Assembly (NCBI GenBank): GCA_032718475.1
Contig: JAUCBJ010006576.1
Coordinates: 26,349-90,348, forward strand
Direction of reading: 5' to 3'
DNA: 64,000 nucleotides
Source: Nemertoderma westbladi
Taxonomy: Eukaryota; Xenacoelomorpha; Nemertodermatida; Nemertodermatidae
Part shown: piece after piece, positions 21,966 to 32,170 of the stretch
Layout: every line of letters begins with the position of its first letter
Numbering within the stretch: position 1 is the stretch's first letter
Notes under the pieces: model-generated
What the model was told of the DNA's origin: nothing
Database searches by the model: none
The model's input: only the letters and a program-made list of their open reading frames with translations
Made by a program: the position numbers and the translations under genes

Positions 21966-24900
21966 TCAGGTATTCTAGGTCATTGATCAAGAAAACTTGC
22001 CACCTCCATGCAGCATAAAGGAGGTGTCACCTGTAGCTGCATAGACCCTCTTACTAGGGCAAATCTGGTCCTGTAACTAGGACCCCCTTCGTTCTGGGAT
22101 AAGGACGCCCTTGGTCCTGGATTAAGGACCCATATACTTGGCTGCAGGGGTATATGGCCTGACCAGGCAGATGGTGATCTACCAATGGCTGGTCAGGAGT
22201 AGAGTGTTCTCATGTCCACTCTGAGAGCACTTCACTGCGACCTGCACCTGGCAGCAAGGGTACAGGGCATGACCCAGCAGATGAGCTGCAACAGCCAATG
22301 GTGGGTCATGTGCGCCAGAGTAGATATGGGTGATGGGCCTCATTGATCTGACTCCATTGCGACACCCACCCTGTGGAATGGCAAACCAGGGTGTGGTATT
22401 TGCCCCGAGAGCTGACTCGGCAAAAAAGCACCCCCCAACCCCCACTATGGATTACATTAGCAATGCGGAGGTCCGGCCACTAGAGGCCAGTGGAATTACC
22501 GGACACAATCGGCCTCACAGGCGTCAGTTAACTCCTGGCCGGCTGCCTGTCTCACCCACTACTGGAGAGAGAGCAACCAACAATTCTTTGAGTCCCTTTC
22601 CTGATGACCTTTCTGGCCCAAACCCTGGGTCACCAGGAAGGCCAGATTGTGATGGGGAGATGGATTCTGGAGTTGGAGGCTACTCTCATGTTCCACCCTG
22701 ACCAACAAAGCCATTGGTGAATCTGAGGCAAGTCACAAGACTAGCCTCAGTAAACACCCTAACACTCGGGTCCCCAATGCGACAAGGTGAGCTGACTGCC
22801 TTGGCAGATAAGCTTTCTCTTAGCGCAGTGGGTGTTCAAGAGCACCGAATGCAGACTGGACAGACCGATGAGGTTCTGATTAAGGACATGGGGGGCGGTT
22901 GGCGACTCGCCCTCGCGTCAGCAGATGATAGTGGCAATGGTGGAATTGGTCTATTGATGAATCCAACTGCACATGCAGCATTGGACAAAATAGACCAAAT
23001 CTCTAACCGCATCATCCGTTGCCACTTCTCATGTTCTGGAAGACTGGCTAAGAAGTTTCCTAAAGTGGTTCTGATTGTGTGCTACTCTCCAACTAGTGTT
23101 GCCCCTGTAGAGGAGGTGGAAAATTTCTACCACAATCTACAAGCAGCAACTGATGGAGTGGATCAGCATGCATTCTTAACATTCCTGGGAGACTTTAATG
23201 CAAGTCTGCATCAATCACCTACATCGCCCTGGGTCTATAGCAATAGTGTTAGCCGAAATTCTGTCCATCTTCAGGATTTTATCTCTGGAAATGGATTGTT
23301 TTCGGCTGGAACCCAGTTCAAGAAGCGAACTGGAAAGCTATGGACTCATAGTGGACCCAGTGGTCACAAGTCCCAGATAGACCATATTCTGTTTCGTAGG
23401 AAATACAGGAGCTCTATACAAGACTGTAATGCATTTACACTTCGACCCTTCTCCAGTGATCACCGCCTTATTGTGTCCAAGGTAAGACTTAGTCTGCGTG
23501 CTAGCAGAACAACGAAATCTGCCTTGCCACGGCATGACTGGTCCTCTCTGTTGCAACATCCAAGTGTGAAATCCAGTTTCACACTACAGCTGAGCAACAG
23601 GTATGAGGCTCTTGCCTCTGAGGCGGCAGATCACTGTGAGGGCTATACTGCCTTTACAGAAGCAGTTAAGTTAGCAGCTGCAGAAACAGTTCCTGTATAC
23701 CCTCGAAACAGGAAAAGGGCCCCCTGGACTGACAACAAAATTCAGAAGTGCCGAAATGACCTTCATAAGGCGCAGAAAGAGTCCCGACTCAAACAGACTA
23801 CAGCGGCCAAGAATGCAGTTAAGGCTGCATCTAGGTCCCTGAACGAACAGGCAGTACTCTGTTAATCTACAAGAGCTAATAAACCAACAGGTTGATGCCA
23901 TCAATGATGCTGACGACAGCAGGCAATCATCCCAGGCATGGAAATCGATCAATCTGCTTACTGGGCGGAAAAGCCAACCAACCACCAAGGTTAAGGCTGA
24001 ATCACCAGCCGATCGCCTCAATGGTTGGTAAGCCCACTTTGAAAAGCTCCTCAATAATGACAGGGTATTGCCTGATAACTTTATAGAAGTAAAAGTGTCT
24101 GAGTCTGTACTCCAAGATATTCCCATTGGCGATATCTCCTTTGCAGAAGTGAAGGCTACTGCAAAGAGCATTAAGACCAATCGTGCCAGTGGAGTAGGTG
24201 GTGTTCCCCCTGAGGTCTTTAAAATACCTGAGTGTTTAAAGCTCATCTATCCCATCATAGTAGACATGTACCGTACAACAAGAGTCCCACAAGAAATGAA
24301 AACAAATAAGTTGGTGCCAGTTCCCAAGAAGGGCAACCTAACACTCTATGGTTCTTTTCGGGGAATCTCATTGATCTCGATTGCTGCAAAACTATACAAT
24401 AGAATTCTATTAAATCGCATCAGGGATCCCATTGAGAGACTGCTACGTGGAAATCAGAATGGGTTCCGTAAAGGTCGTGGGACCATGGAGCCCATTTTGG
24501 CACTTAGAAGGATAATTGAAGAGTTATCAAAAAAGAAAGACAGGCATCTGGCTGTTATCTTTGTTGACTTCTTCAAGGCCTTTGATTCAGTCTCTAGCTC
24601 ACGTATGTTCAGCATACTTTCATTATATGGGATTCCTGATGAAATTATTGCAGCAATCAGATCAGTATACGATGGTTCGACAACATTTGTGTCTACGGTT
24701 GACGGTGACACAGAACCATTTGAAGTGTTATGGGGCGTCCTCCAAGGAGACACACTTGCACCATTCTTGTTCATTATTGTGGTTGACTATGTTCTACGCA
24801 TGTCCTTAGATCATCATAATGATGATGGGGTGATGATAACTCCACCTACTGGCTCCAGAAGTCGATGAAATCCTGCCAAGTACCTAACTGATCTAGACTT

Positions 24901-25478
24901 TGCTGATGACTTAGGAGTACTCTCAGAATCATTAGAGGGAGCCCAACGGCTCCTCAGCTCATTAGAAAATGCTGCTTCTAGTGTTGGTCTTTTTATTAAC
25001 TCCAGAAAGACCAAAATTCTGACAGTTAACTTTGAAAGTCCTCAGCAAGTCTCTGATCGGATGAGCATAAGCTCAAAGGATGGTATGCTTGAGCATGTGG
25101 ACGACTTTTGTTATCTGGGATCATGGATCCGGAAGTCAGATGAGGACCTTCGAATACGTAAGGAAAAGGCATGGGCAGCCTTGAATAGGCTTTCCAGGAT
25201 TGGAAGTCACCGAGAATTAATCGGAAACTTAATGTCCGATTATTTAGAGCAGCAGTAGTTCTAGTACTCCTCTACGGGAGTCCATGCTGGGCTCTAACTG
25301 CTGAGGACACTAAATCTCTGGATGGCACATTCACAAGAATGCTACGCCGGGTTCATTGTGTCAAGTACTTTGCAGGACATTGCTTTCGCCGTGAGGACCA
25401 GCCAGTGCATAATCTTGTACTTTGGCAGCCTCATGGAGTGAATAAGCATGGTGGACAGCCCATGACCTTCTTGAGCAT
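21966..25478 (+). mobile_element. RTE-like non-LTR retrotransposon, LINE A (5' complete, 3' truncated)
   Basis: The 5' end at 21966 coincides with the 5' end of the inverted copy at 27861-29449, so it is probably the true start. The body encodes APE endonuclease and reverse transcriptase. Compared with the copy inserted in element 2 (62019-63471) it lacks about 110 bp near 25365, and it stops at 25478 before the (TAG)n tail. Confidence 0.85.
22330..25478 (+). pseudogene. LINE A endonuclease-reverse transcriptase, broken ORF
   Basis: A non-LTR replication protein. A proline-rich N-terminal part (from about 22330) is separated by a TGA at 22699-22701 from the endonuclease. The inverted copy has CGA at this codon. 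The APE-type endonuclease (22714-about 23500) shows VQEHRMQT, LGDFNASLH and SQIDHILF, ending in SDHRLIVSK. A frameshift near 23862 and an in-frame TAA near 24027 precede the reverse transcriptase (24068-24868 and onward), which has FVDFFKAFDSV, GVLQGDTLAPFLF and DLDFADDLG. A further TGA at 24866-24868 interrupts just before the FADDL catalytic motif, and the frame is broken again near 25200. The protein is clearly inactive. The motifs resemble RTE-clade or related elements; the exact clade is unresolved. Confidence 0.85.
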
Positions 25479-25548
25479 GAACATGGTTTGCGTATTAATA
25501 GAACAATGTTAATTATTGTATGCCGACACAGTAAGTTTTATTGCTTAC

Positions 25549-25700
25549 TTGACTTGAACTTGAATTGCCACTCCCACAATCCTTCGTGGCCGTCGTCTGT
25601 GGCTCCAACAAAGAACTTGTTCACATCGATATCTTTAAGATTTTCTACCATCCAGCGGATTTCTGCTCCGAAATTATTATCTGGATCCAAGTACAGCAAT
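25549..25700 (-). CDS. C-type lectin domain exon (middle part of domain)
   Basis: A 152-bp open stretch on the minus strand encoding the centre of a C-type lectin-like domain, with YLDPDNNFGAEI, FFVGATDDGHEG and LWEWQF. These correspond to the conserved NNF.I and W.GL.D...EG.W.W core of the fold. It is bounded by a good acceptor (TTTTTTACTAG) on the 25701 side and a donor (GTAAGC) on the 25548 side. Its phase joins that of the exon at 26392-26487. The downstream exon with the remaining cysteines is not visible, because LINE A sequence begins 70 bp further on. It could be a live host exon or the remnant of a disrupted gene; expression cannot be judged. Confidence 0.75.
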
Positions 25701-26391
25701 CTAGTAAAAAATAATTACCTCAATAATTATAATTAATACAAACTGACTCATGACTCAAATTCATTAATATGTATTTAATCATAATACACTACTGGTGGGT
25801 GTTACAACGCCCAACATATTGAAAGTACAGGTATATATAATTTAAAAAGCTTTAGTAGCAAAGAGTAATCGAATAAATTATAATATAACATCTACGACTC
25901 TAAAACCGCAATCAGTAATATGTGATAGTTACAACGAGATTCGCAATGGATATTACAGACAGAAAATTAACAAGATGTTAAAAAATATAAGATATTTAAA
26001 GTTAAAAAACTTTGATTGATAGAAGTGGATTAGGTGGGAGAGTAAGTGTTAGGGGCAAATGGCAAAACTGGTTAGATTAACGCTGCTGATAGTCCTGATA
26101 GGCCGAAACATATGTAAAGTAAAGTTAATCTTACTCGTTTTTTTCCATTTCGTAACAAAACCATAATATTACAATTTCTAGAATAATTTCAAAATACTCC
26201 AAAAATTAGTGTGCAAAAATGCCAACATATATTTGAGAAAAATCTCAGAAGTTCCGAATTCAAATTCTGTTTCCTTCACAGTACTGCGGGATACTGTATA
26301 GGATGTCTAAATAACCTAATTACACCAAAATACAATTCAATTACTTCACTAAACGCACGTAATAATATTAGACCTACTGTATATTACTAAC

Positions 26392-26487
26392 TTGGCGCCA
26401 ATTCCCTCGCAGACATTCTTGTAGGCTTCATACCAAGATACTGTGGTATCATTAACACCAAACCAATAGCAATGCAGCATGCCGATC
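26392..26487 (-). CDS. C-type lectin domain exon (N-terminal part of domain)
   Basis: A minus-strand open stretch encoding CYWFG, then SWYEAYKNVCEGIGAK, the first cysteine and helix region of a C-type lectin domain. The donor (GTTAGT at 26386-26391) splices in frame to the exon at 25549-25700 across a 691-bp AT-rich intron in which I see nothing else. The outer boundary at 26487 is a guess: an AG acceptor is present there, but bases about 26467-26492 are identical to the 3' terminus of the LINE copy in element 2. The true exon edge may therefore have been overwritten by a LINE tail. Confidence 0.65.
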
Positions 26488-26497
26488 CTAGTAGTAT
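26467..26497 (+). repeat. Possible minimal LINE A 3' tail ending in (TAG)n
   Basis: Twenty-six bases here match exactly the 3' terminus of the LINE inserted in element 2 (minus strand, 62044 down to about 62016), including CCGATCCTAGTAG. They are followed by TAGTA. This may be an extremely 5'-truncated LINE insertion overlapping the edge of the lectin exon. Confidence 0.4.
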
Positions 26498-26504
26498 ACA
26501 GTAG

Positions 26505-27860
26505 AAGTTCAAAACCGCTTTGAAGCACTTCAGTCAATGGATGAAGACCAATCCACCGATTCAATATACCAGAATATAATAACAGCCCACAAGGAATCAG
26601 CTAAGAGGCATATCCCCCAGAAACCTAAACGAAAACAGCATGTGCCATGGCAAAACTCTGAGGTTACTTGTAAGAGAGAAGATCTTAAGATAGCCTACAA
26701 AGTTAAAACCGAACAACCAACAACCGAAAACAAGGTTGAGAAAGCTAAGGACGATCTTAAATTAGCCTACAACATCAGCCAGGAAAAGTACATACAGGAT
26801 AAAACTGAAGCAATTACAACTGCTCACATACAGCAACAATCAAGACTTACCTGGCAAACTGTAAATGAGGTATCTGGTCGGAAAAGTTGTGCAAAGGGGC
26901 GCCTCAAATCCGATAGTCCTGAAGAACGTGTTGGGAAGTGGAAAAATCACTTCAGCAACTTGCTTGGGCAGCCACCAAACATCGAGTTCAGCCCTACAAG
27001 GAAAATATATGACAAGGCACTACCTATAGAAACAGGGGACTTCACACCTGCCGAACTCCAAAGAAGCATTAAAAGCATGTTCAATAATAAAGCGAGTGGA
27101 TTAGATGAAATCCCAGCGGAGGTATGGAAAACCGGAGTGCTAAATAGACCATTATTGAATGTTTGCAACCGGATGTTAAAAGGGGAAAAGCCACCACCAA
27201 TTTGGACTAAAGGTCAACTAAAGCCTCTCCCCAAGAAAGGAGACCTCGGCATACCAACAAACTATCGTGGGATCTGTCTGCTTGTGGTAGCTGCCAAATT
27301 ATACAATAAAATGATTCTATATAGGATTAGGCCTCACATAGAGAAACTACTGCGTAAGAGCCAAAACGGATTTTGACCAAGTAGATCAACAATAGCTCAG
27401 ATACTTGCACTACGGAGACTGATTGAAGGAATTAAGTCAAAGAATCTCCCCGCAGTCATGACTTTTGTGGACTTCAAGAAGGCATTCGACTCCATCCATA
27501 GAGGTAAAATCCAAGCCATTGAAATCCTAAGAGCTTATGGAATACCAAAAGTAATTGTTGCTGGCATTGGATTGTTATATTGTGACACAGAAGCGCAGGT
27601 ACTCTCACCAGATGGTGAAACTGAGTTTTTCTTAATCCTGGCTGTCGTACTGCAAGGTGACACATTAGCACCATTACTATTTGTAATTGTGCTGGATTAC
27701 GCAATGAGGACGGCCACAAAGGGTGAAGATCTGGGATTCACACTTCAAGAACGCAGAAGTAGTAGATATCCGGCAACTACAGTCGCAGACACCGACTTTG
27801 CGGATGACATCGCCCTGCTCTCTAATACGCTAGCAGATGCACAGCTTCTACTAAATAAAT
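26505..27860 (+). pseudogene. LINE B reverse transcriptase, RTE-like, first part
   Basis: A 5'-truncated non-LTR element related to LINE A. An open frame covers the linker after the endonuclease and the start of reverse transcriptase (PLPKKGDLGIPTNYRGI), up to an in-frame TGA at 27374-27376 following SQNGF, where related elements have Arg. After that stop the same domain continues (27458 onward) with FVDFKKAFDSIH, VVLQGDTLAPLLF and DTDFADDIALLS. The endonuclease is missing. The element is cut at about 27860 by an inverted piece of LINE A and resumes at 29450. Not functional. Confidence 0.85.
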
Positions 27861-29449
27861 TGCAACAGAGAGGACCAGTCATGCCGCGGCAAGGCAGATT
27901 TCGTTGTTCTGCTAGCACGCAGACTAAGTCTTACCTTGGCCACAATAAGGCGGTGATCACTGGAGAAGGGTCGAAGTGTAAATGCATTACAGTCTTGTAT
28001 AGAGCTTCTGTATTTCCTACGAAACAGAATATGGTCTATCTGGGACTTGTGACCACTGGGTCCACTATGAGTCCATAGCTTTCCAGTTCGCTTCTTGAAC
28101 TGGGTTCCAGCCGAAAACAATCCATTTCCAGAGATAAAATCCTGAAGATGGACAGAATTTCGGTTAACACTATTGCTATAGACCCAGGGCGATATAGGTA
28201 ATTGATGCAGACTTGCATTAAAGTCTCCCAGGAATTTTTAGAATGCATGCTGATCCACTCCATCAGTAGCTGCTTGTAGATTGTGGTAGAAATTTTCCAC
28301 CTCCTCTACAGGGGCAACACTATTTGGAGAGTAGCACACAATCAGAACCACCTTATGCCCTTAGCCAGTCTTCCAGAACATGAGAAGTGACAACGGATGA
28401 TGCGGTTAGAGATTTGGTCTATTTTGTCCAATGCTGCATGTGCAGTTGGATTCATCAATAGACCAATTCCACCATTGCCACTATCATCTGCTGACGCGAG
28501 GGCAAGTCGCCAACCGCCCCCCCATGTCCTTAATCAGAACCTCATCAGTCTGTCCAGTCTGCATTCGGTGCTCTTGAACACCCACTGCGCTAAGAGAAAG
28601 CTTATCTGCCAAGGCAGTCAGCTCACCTTGTCGCATTGGGGACCCGAGTGTTAGGGTGTTTACTGAGTCTAGTCTAGTGACTTGCCTCAGATTCACCAAT
28701 GGCTTTGTTGGTCGGGGTGGAACATGAGAGTAGCCTCCAACTCCAGAATCCCTCTCCCCATCACAATCTGGCCTCCCTGGTGACCCAGGGTTTGGGCCAG
28801 AAAGGTCATCAGGAAAGGGACTCAAAGAATTGTTGGCTGCTCTCTCTCCAGTAGGGGGTGTGACAGGCAGCCGGTCAGGAGTTAACTGACGCCTGTGAGG
28901 CCGATTGTGTCCGGTAATTCCACTGGCCTCTAGTGGCCGGACCTCCGCATTGCTAATGTAATCCATTAGGATCCATAGGGGGTTGCTTTTTTGCCGAGTC
29001 AGCTCTCGGGGCAAATACCACACCCTGGTTTGCCATTCCACAGGGTGGGTGTCGCAATGGAGTCAGATATGAGGCCCATCACCCATATCTACTCAGGCGA
29101 ACATGACCCACCATTGGCTGTTGCAGCTCATCTGCTGGGTCATGCCCTGTACCCTTGCTGCCAGGTGCAGGTCGCAGTGAAGTGCTCTCAGAGTGGACAT
29201 GAGAACACTACTCCTGACCAGCCATTGGTAGATCACCATCTGCCTGGTCTGGTCAGGCCATAAACCCCTGTAGCCAAGTATATGGGTCCTTAATCCAGGA
29301 CCAAGGGCGTCCTTATCCCAGAACGAAGGGGGTCTTAGTTACAGGACCAGATTTGCCCTAGTAAGAGGGTCTATGCAGCTACAGGTGGCACCTCCTTTAT
29401 GCTGCATGGAGGTGGCAAGTTTTCTTGATCAATGACCTAGAATACCTGA
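27861..29449 (-). mobile_element. Inverted 5' half of LINE A inserted in LINE B
   Basis: Minus-strand copy of LINE A bases 21966-about 23565, with only scattered differences: the 5' noncoding region, the proline-rich N-terminal part (28484-29041, no TGA at the codon that is TGA in LINE A) and part of the endonuclease (27851-28263 region, frameshifted). Only the 5' half is present and it ends inside the endonuclease, which is unusual for target-primed insertion and suggests twin priming or rearrangement. The left junction shares a few bases (TTGCAAC) with LINE B. Confidence 0.85.
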
Positions 29450-29666
29450 CCTGGCGAAGTAAAGACGAGGTCATACCAGATCTACTTCTCTGGCAACCAA
29501 CTCATAGAAAGTGTAGTCGTGGACGACCTGCCATAACATATATAGATCAATTTGAAAGGGATACTGAACTTGGGAGAAACGAAATTGCGACAACTATGGA
29601 GAATCGGGAAGCCTGGAAGGATCTCATTTGCACTGTCCGAGTTCGCTCGACCTAGTAGTAGTAGTA
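29450..29666 (+). pseudogene. LINE B C-terminal end and (TAG)n tail
   Basis: Open frame (ending at 29655) with LLLWQPTHRKCSRGRPA and YIDQFERDTEL, then ENREAWKDL. This is the typical C-terminal tail of RTE-like proteins and the continuation of LINE B after the inverted LINE A block. A stretch of LINE B between reverse transcriptase and this tail is missing. The element ends with CCTAGTAGTAGTAGTA, the same kind of TAG tail as LINE A. Confidence 0.75.
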
Positions 29667-29799
29667 AAAGCATTAAGGGGAGATGGTACCCCAAGTGCTT
29701 TTCAAAAATTGAAAAATTTTCGAAATTTTTTTTTATTAATTCTAAATCAGAATTTAACGTAGATTTCAGAAATCGAAATCCTAACATCACATCATAAGC

Positions 29800-30294
29800 T
29801 TAAGTTGTCTGTTTTTCTGTTTGTCTGTCTATTGGTCTGTTTTTCTGTTTGTCAACAAATTATGGAAATAAAAATGTACATCAACTAACTAAAATAATTG
29901 CTACATGGGTTTTCGTGGTCGCGGATTTCATTTCCGCGGTCAGTTTTCAAATTTGACGTAATCTAGTTTGTCTGTCTGTTTGTCCGTCTGTCGGTCTGTC
30001 TGTCAAAAACATAACGAATCACACTACGTAACTAAAATTTTCACTGTGGGGGTTTTTAAGGTCGGTGATTTCATTTCTGGTGTTATCTTTCCTGTTTGGA
30101 GGAGTCTATTATGCCTGTATATTTGTCTGTCTGTCGATCTGTCTGTCAAGAAAGACATACAGACAGACTTAAACAGACAGTCTAGGTTCAAGCAATTATT
30201 AAAAATGACATGGCAACTAGGAAAACCCCCATATCAGATATTATAGTAAAGTGATGTGTTTACTTATATTTTATCTGTGACACCGACAGTGAGT

Positions 30295-30326
<32 letters not shown>

Positions 30327-30596
30327 TAGACATACAGACAGTCCAGATGTCATCAAACATTAAAACATGTATTAGAAATGAAATCAGAGACTAGGTAAAC
30401 CCCCATATCTGAAATTTTATTCAGGTGACATGCCTCCTTATATTTTGACCAACAGACAGACCGACATAAAAACAGACAAACAGACATTCTGGGTTCAGTC
30501 AAATATTAAAATTGACATCGGAAATGGAATCAGCGCCTAGGAAAACCCCCATATCATAAATTATAGTAAAGTGATGTGCTTACTTATTTATTGTCT
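29800..30596. repeat. TCTG/CAGA-rich tandem repeat region
   Basis: Runs of TCTGTCTG and later CAGACAGA tetranucleotides are interspersed with a longer repeated block containing AAACCCCCATATC (near 30222, 30393 and 30543), giving an imperfect period of about 160 bp. The sense switches from TCTG to CAGA near 30150, so the region could fold back on itself. No gene is seen here or in 29667-29799. Confidence 0.75.
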
Positions 30597-30913
30597 GGGG
30601 CCTTCGCGCAGCACGCAATATAAGTTTATACAGTGGGAACACGTTCGTGGGGCCTTCGCGCAGCACGCAATATAAGTATACAGTGGGAACACGTTCGTGG
30701 GGCCTTCGCGCAGCACGCAATATATGTATACATTGGGAACACGTTCGTGGGGCCTTCGCGCAGCACGCAATATAAGTATACAGTGGGAACACGTTCGTGG
30801 GGCCTTCGCGCAGCACGCAATATAAGTATACAGTGGGAACACGTTCGTGGGGCCTTCGCGCAGCACGCAATATAAGTATACAGTGGGAACACGTTCGTGG
30901 GGCCCTCGCGCAG
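30597..30913. repeat. 50-bp minisatellite, about 6.3 copies
   Basis: Units beginning GGGGCCTTCGCGCAGCACGC with a period of 50 bp (first unit 52 bp) and very few differences between copies. The array is cut at 30913 by the outer end of the element 2 LTR. Open frames across it on both strands are repeat translations, not genes. Confidence 0.95.
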
Positions 30914-31002
30914 TGTACGCGCTTTTGAAGACCTTTAGCAGTTTAACCTGCCAAAATTTATATGTCTTTTGGTTTATAAATATACTTTAGAAGAAGACAA
31001 AT
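30914..31002 (-). repeat. Outer end of element 2 3' LTR (split by the giant element)
   Basis: Begins TGTACGCGCTTTTGAAGACC and matches the first 89 bases of the LTR at 10606. It continues at 53765 after a 22.8 kb insertion. The left side is the 50-bp minisatellite, so element 2 had inserted into that array. Confidence 0.9.
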
Positions 31003-32110
31003 TGTAAGGGTCCAGTAGTATACCGCTTACCAGATCCTAGTAACGATGTATCTTACTATGAGACTCTAGTAATGTATACGGGCTCGTACAGTATCTGACA
31101 ACAAATCCCAGTCCAGGATATCTAAACAAACAGATACAGTACACAAACGACTACTGGCGAGGAACAGAGCCTTGTATCTATTCTATGTACGTGAGCGGGT
31201 CTAATGCCTACGTACTAGACAGAAGGATACCTGTCCTCTAACCGGTGAGGCAGATGTACAGTTACAGTAACAGACCAAACTCACGGGAAAACAATCCCCG
31301 CGCAGCGAATCCTAACTATCACTGACAGTCCTAAATACAGTAACTTGCCGCGGTGTGATTTATATGGTTTATATACGAGCTAGTGGGTTAACAGACCTAG
31401 CGTAACAACACTGACAGTCCTAAATCAGTCGAAAAGGGGTCGTGCCTAAATGTAACAATAACTGATCCCCCTGTACGAAATCAGTCTAAAAGGTCAAGCC
31501 TAAATGTAACAATAACTGCTGGACAGAAATCAACAGTTTATAACGAAAGTGAAATACTCCTTATTGCCGCAACTAAATCAGATCCTAATTTTACAAATAC
31601 AGACAATTTCCACCTAAAGTAATGTATAGTGCGCTATAGCTAGTAGAACTTTAAGGGCAATATGTTTTAGGGCGTGTGTGTGTGGGTGTGTTACAAATAA
31701 AACAATTTCGTGTAATTCCTTTTACTAGGTTTTAATGATTTTCTGACTAAATGATACCGTGCGCTAGCTACTAAAATAAACTAGTCGCGTTTGTAGAACT
31801 TTATACTCACGAATGACGTCAAAGCTCTCTCCTTCCTATCCACAACCCAATGGGCAACCACGGTGTTAGTAACTACACCCGTGATCGGCACTAATACCAG
31901 ATTCTGGTTGTAAGATAAGAAATAGGGGTTAATTGCTACCGTACGTTAGCTGATCTGGTATACTAATTTAATTCTAGAAGTAGTTAGGTAGTTAGCAGCA
32001 ATACCTATCAGTACGTGGCAAGGCGCGGTAGGATATTAATAAACCTCCCTAGGCCAAGCAGTGTGCCGGTAGCAGAAATGCTCCTTGCCTGATCAAATAG
32101 CGTCATAATA

Positions 32111-32132
32111 GGGGGGGGGGGGGGGGGGGGGG
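32111..32132. repeat. 22-base poly-G tract in LTR
   Basis: An uninterrupted run of 22 G, matched by a run of the same length at 51181-51202 in the other LTR. The bases immediately to the left differ completely between the LTRs (CATAATA versus CTCCAGACA), which is suspicious for a collapsed or mis-assembled homopolymer. Confidence 0.8.
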
Positions 32133-32170
32133 TACTAATGCACGTTCTACAAAGCGAACCGGTACCAAAC

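Noticed and set aside
30580-30892. Overlapping ORFs of 80-96 codons in the 50-bp array
   Set aside because: Repeat translation; open in several frames because the unit lacks stops.
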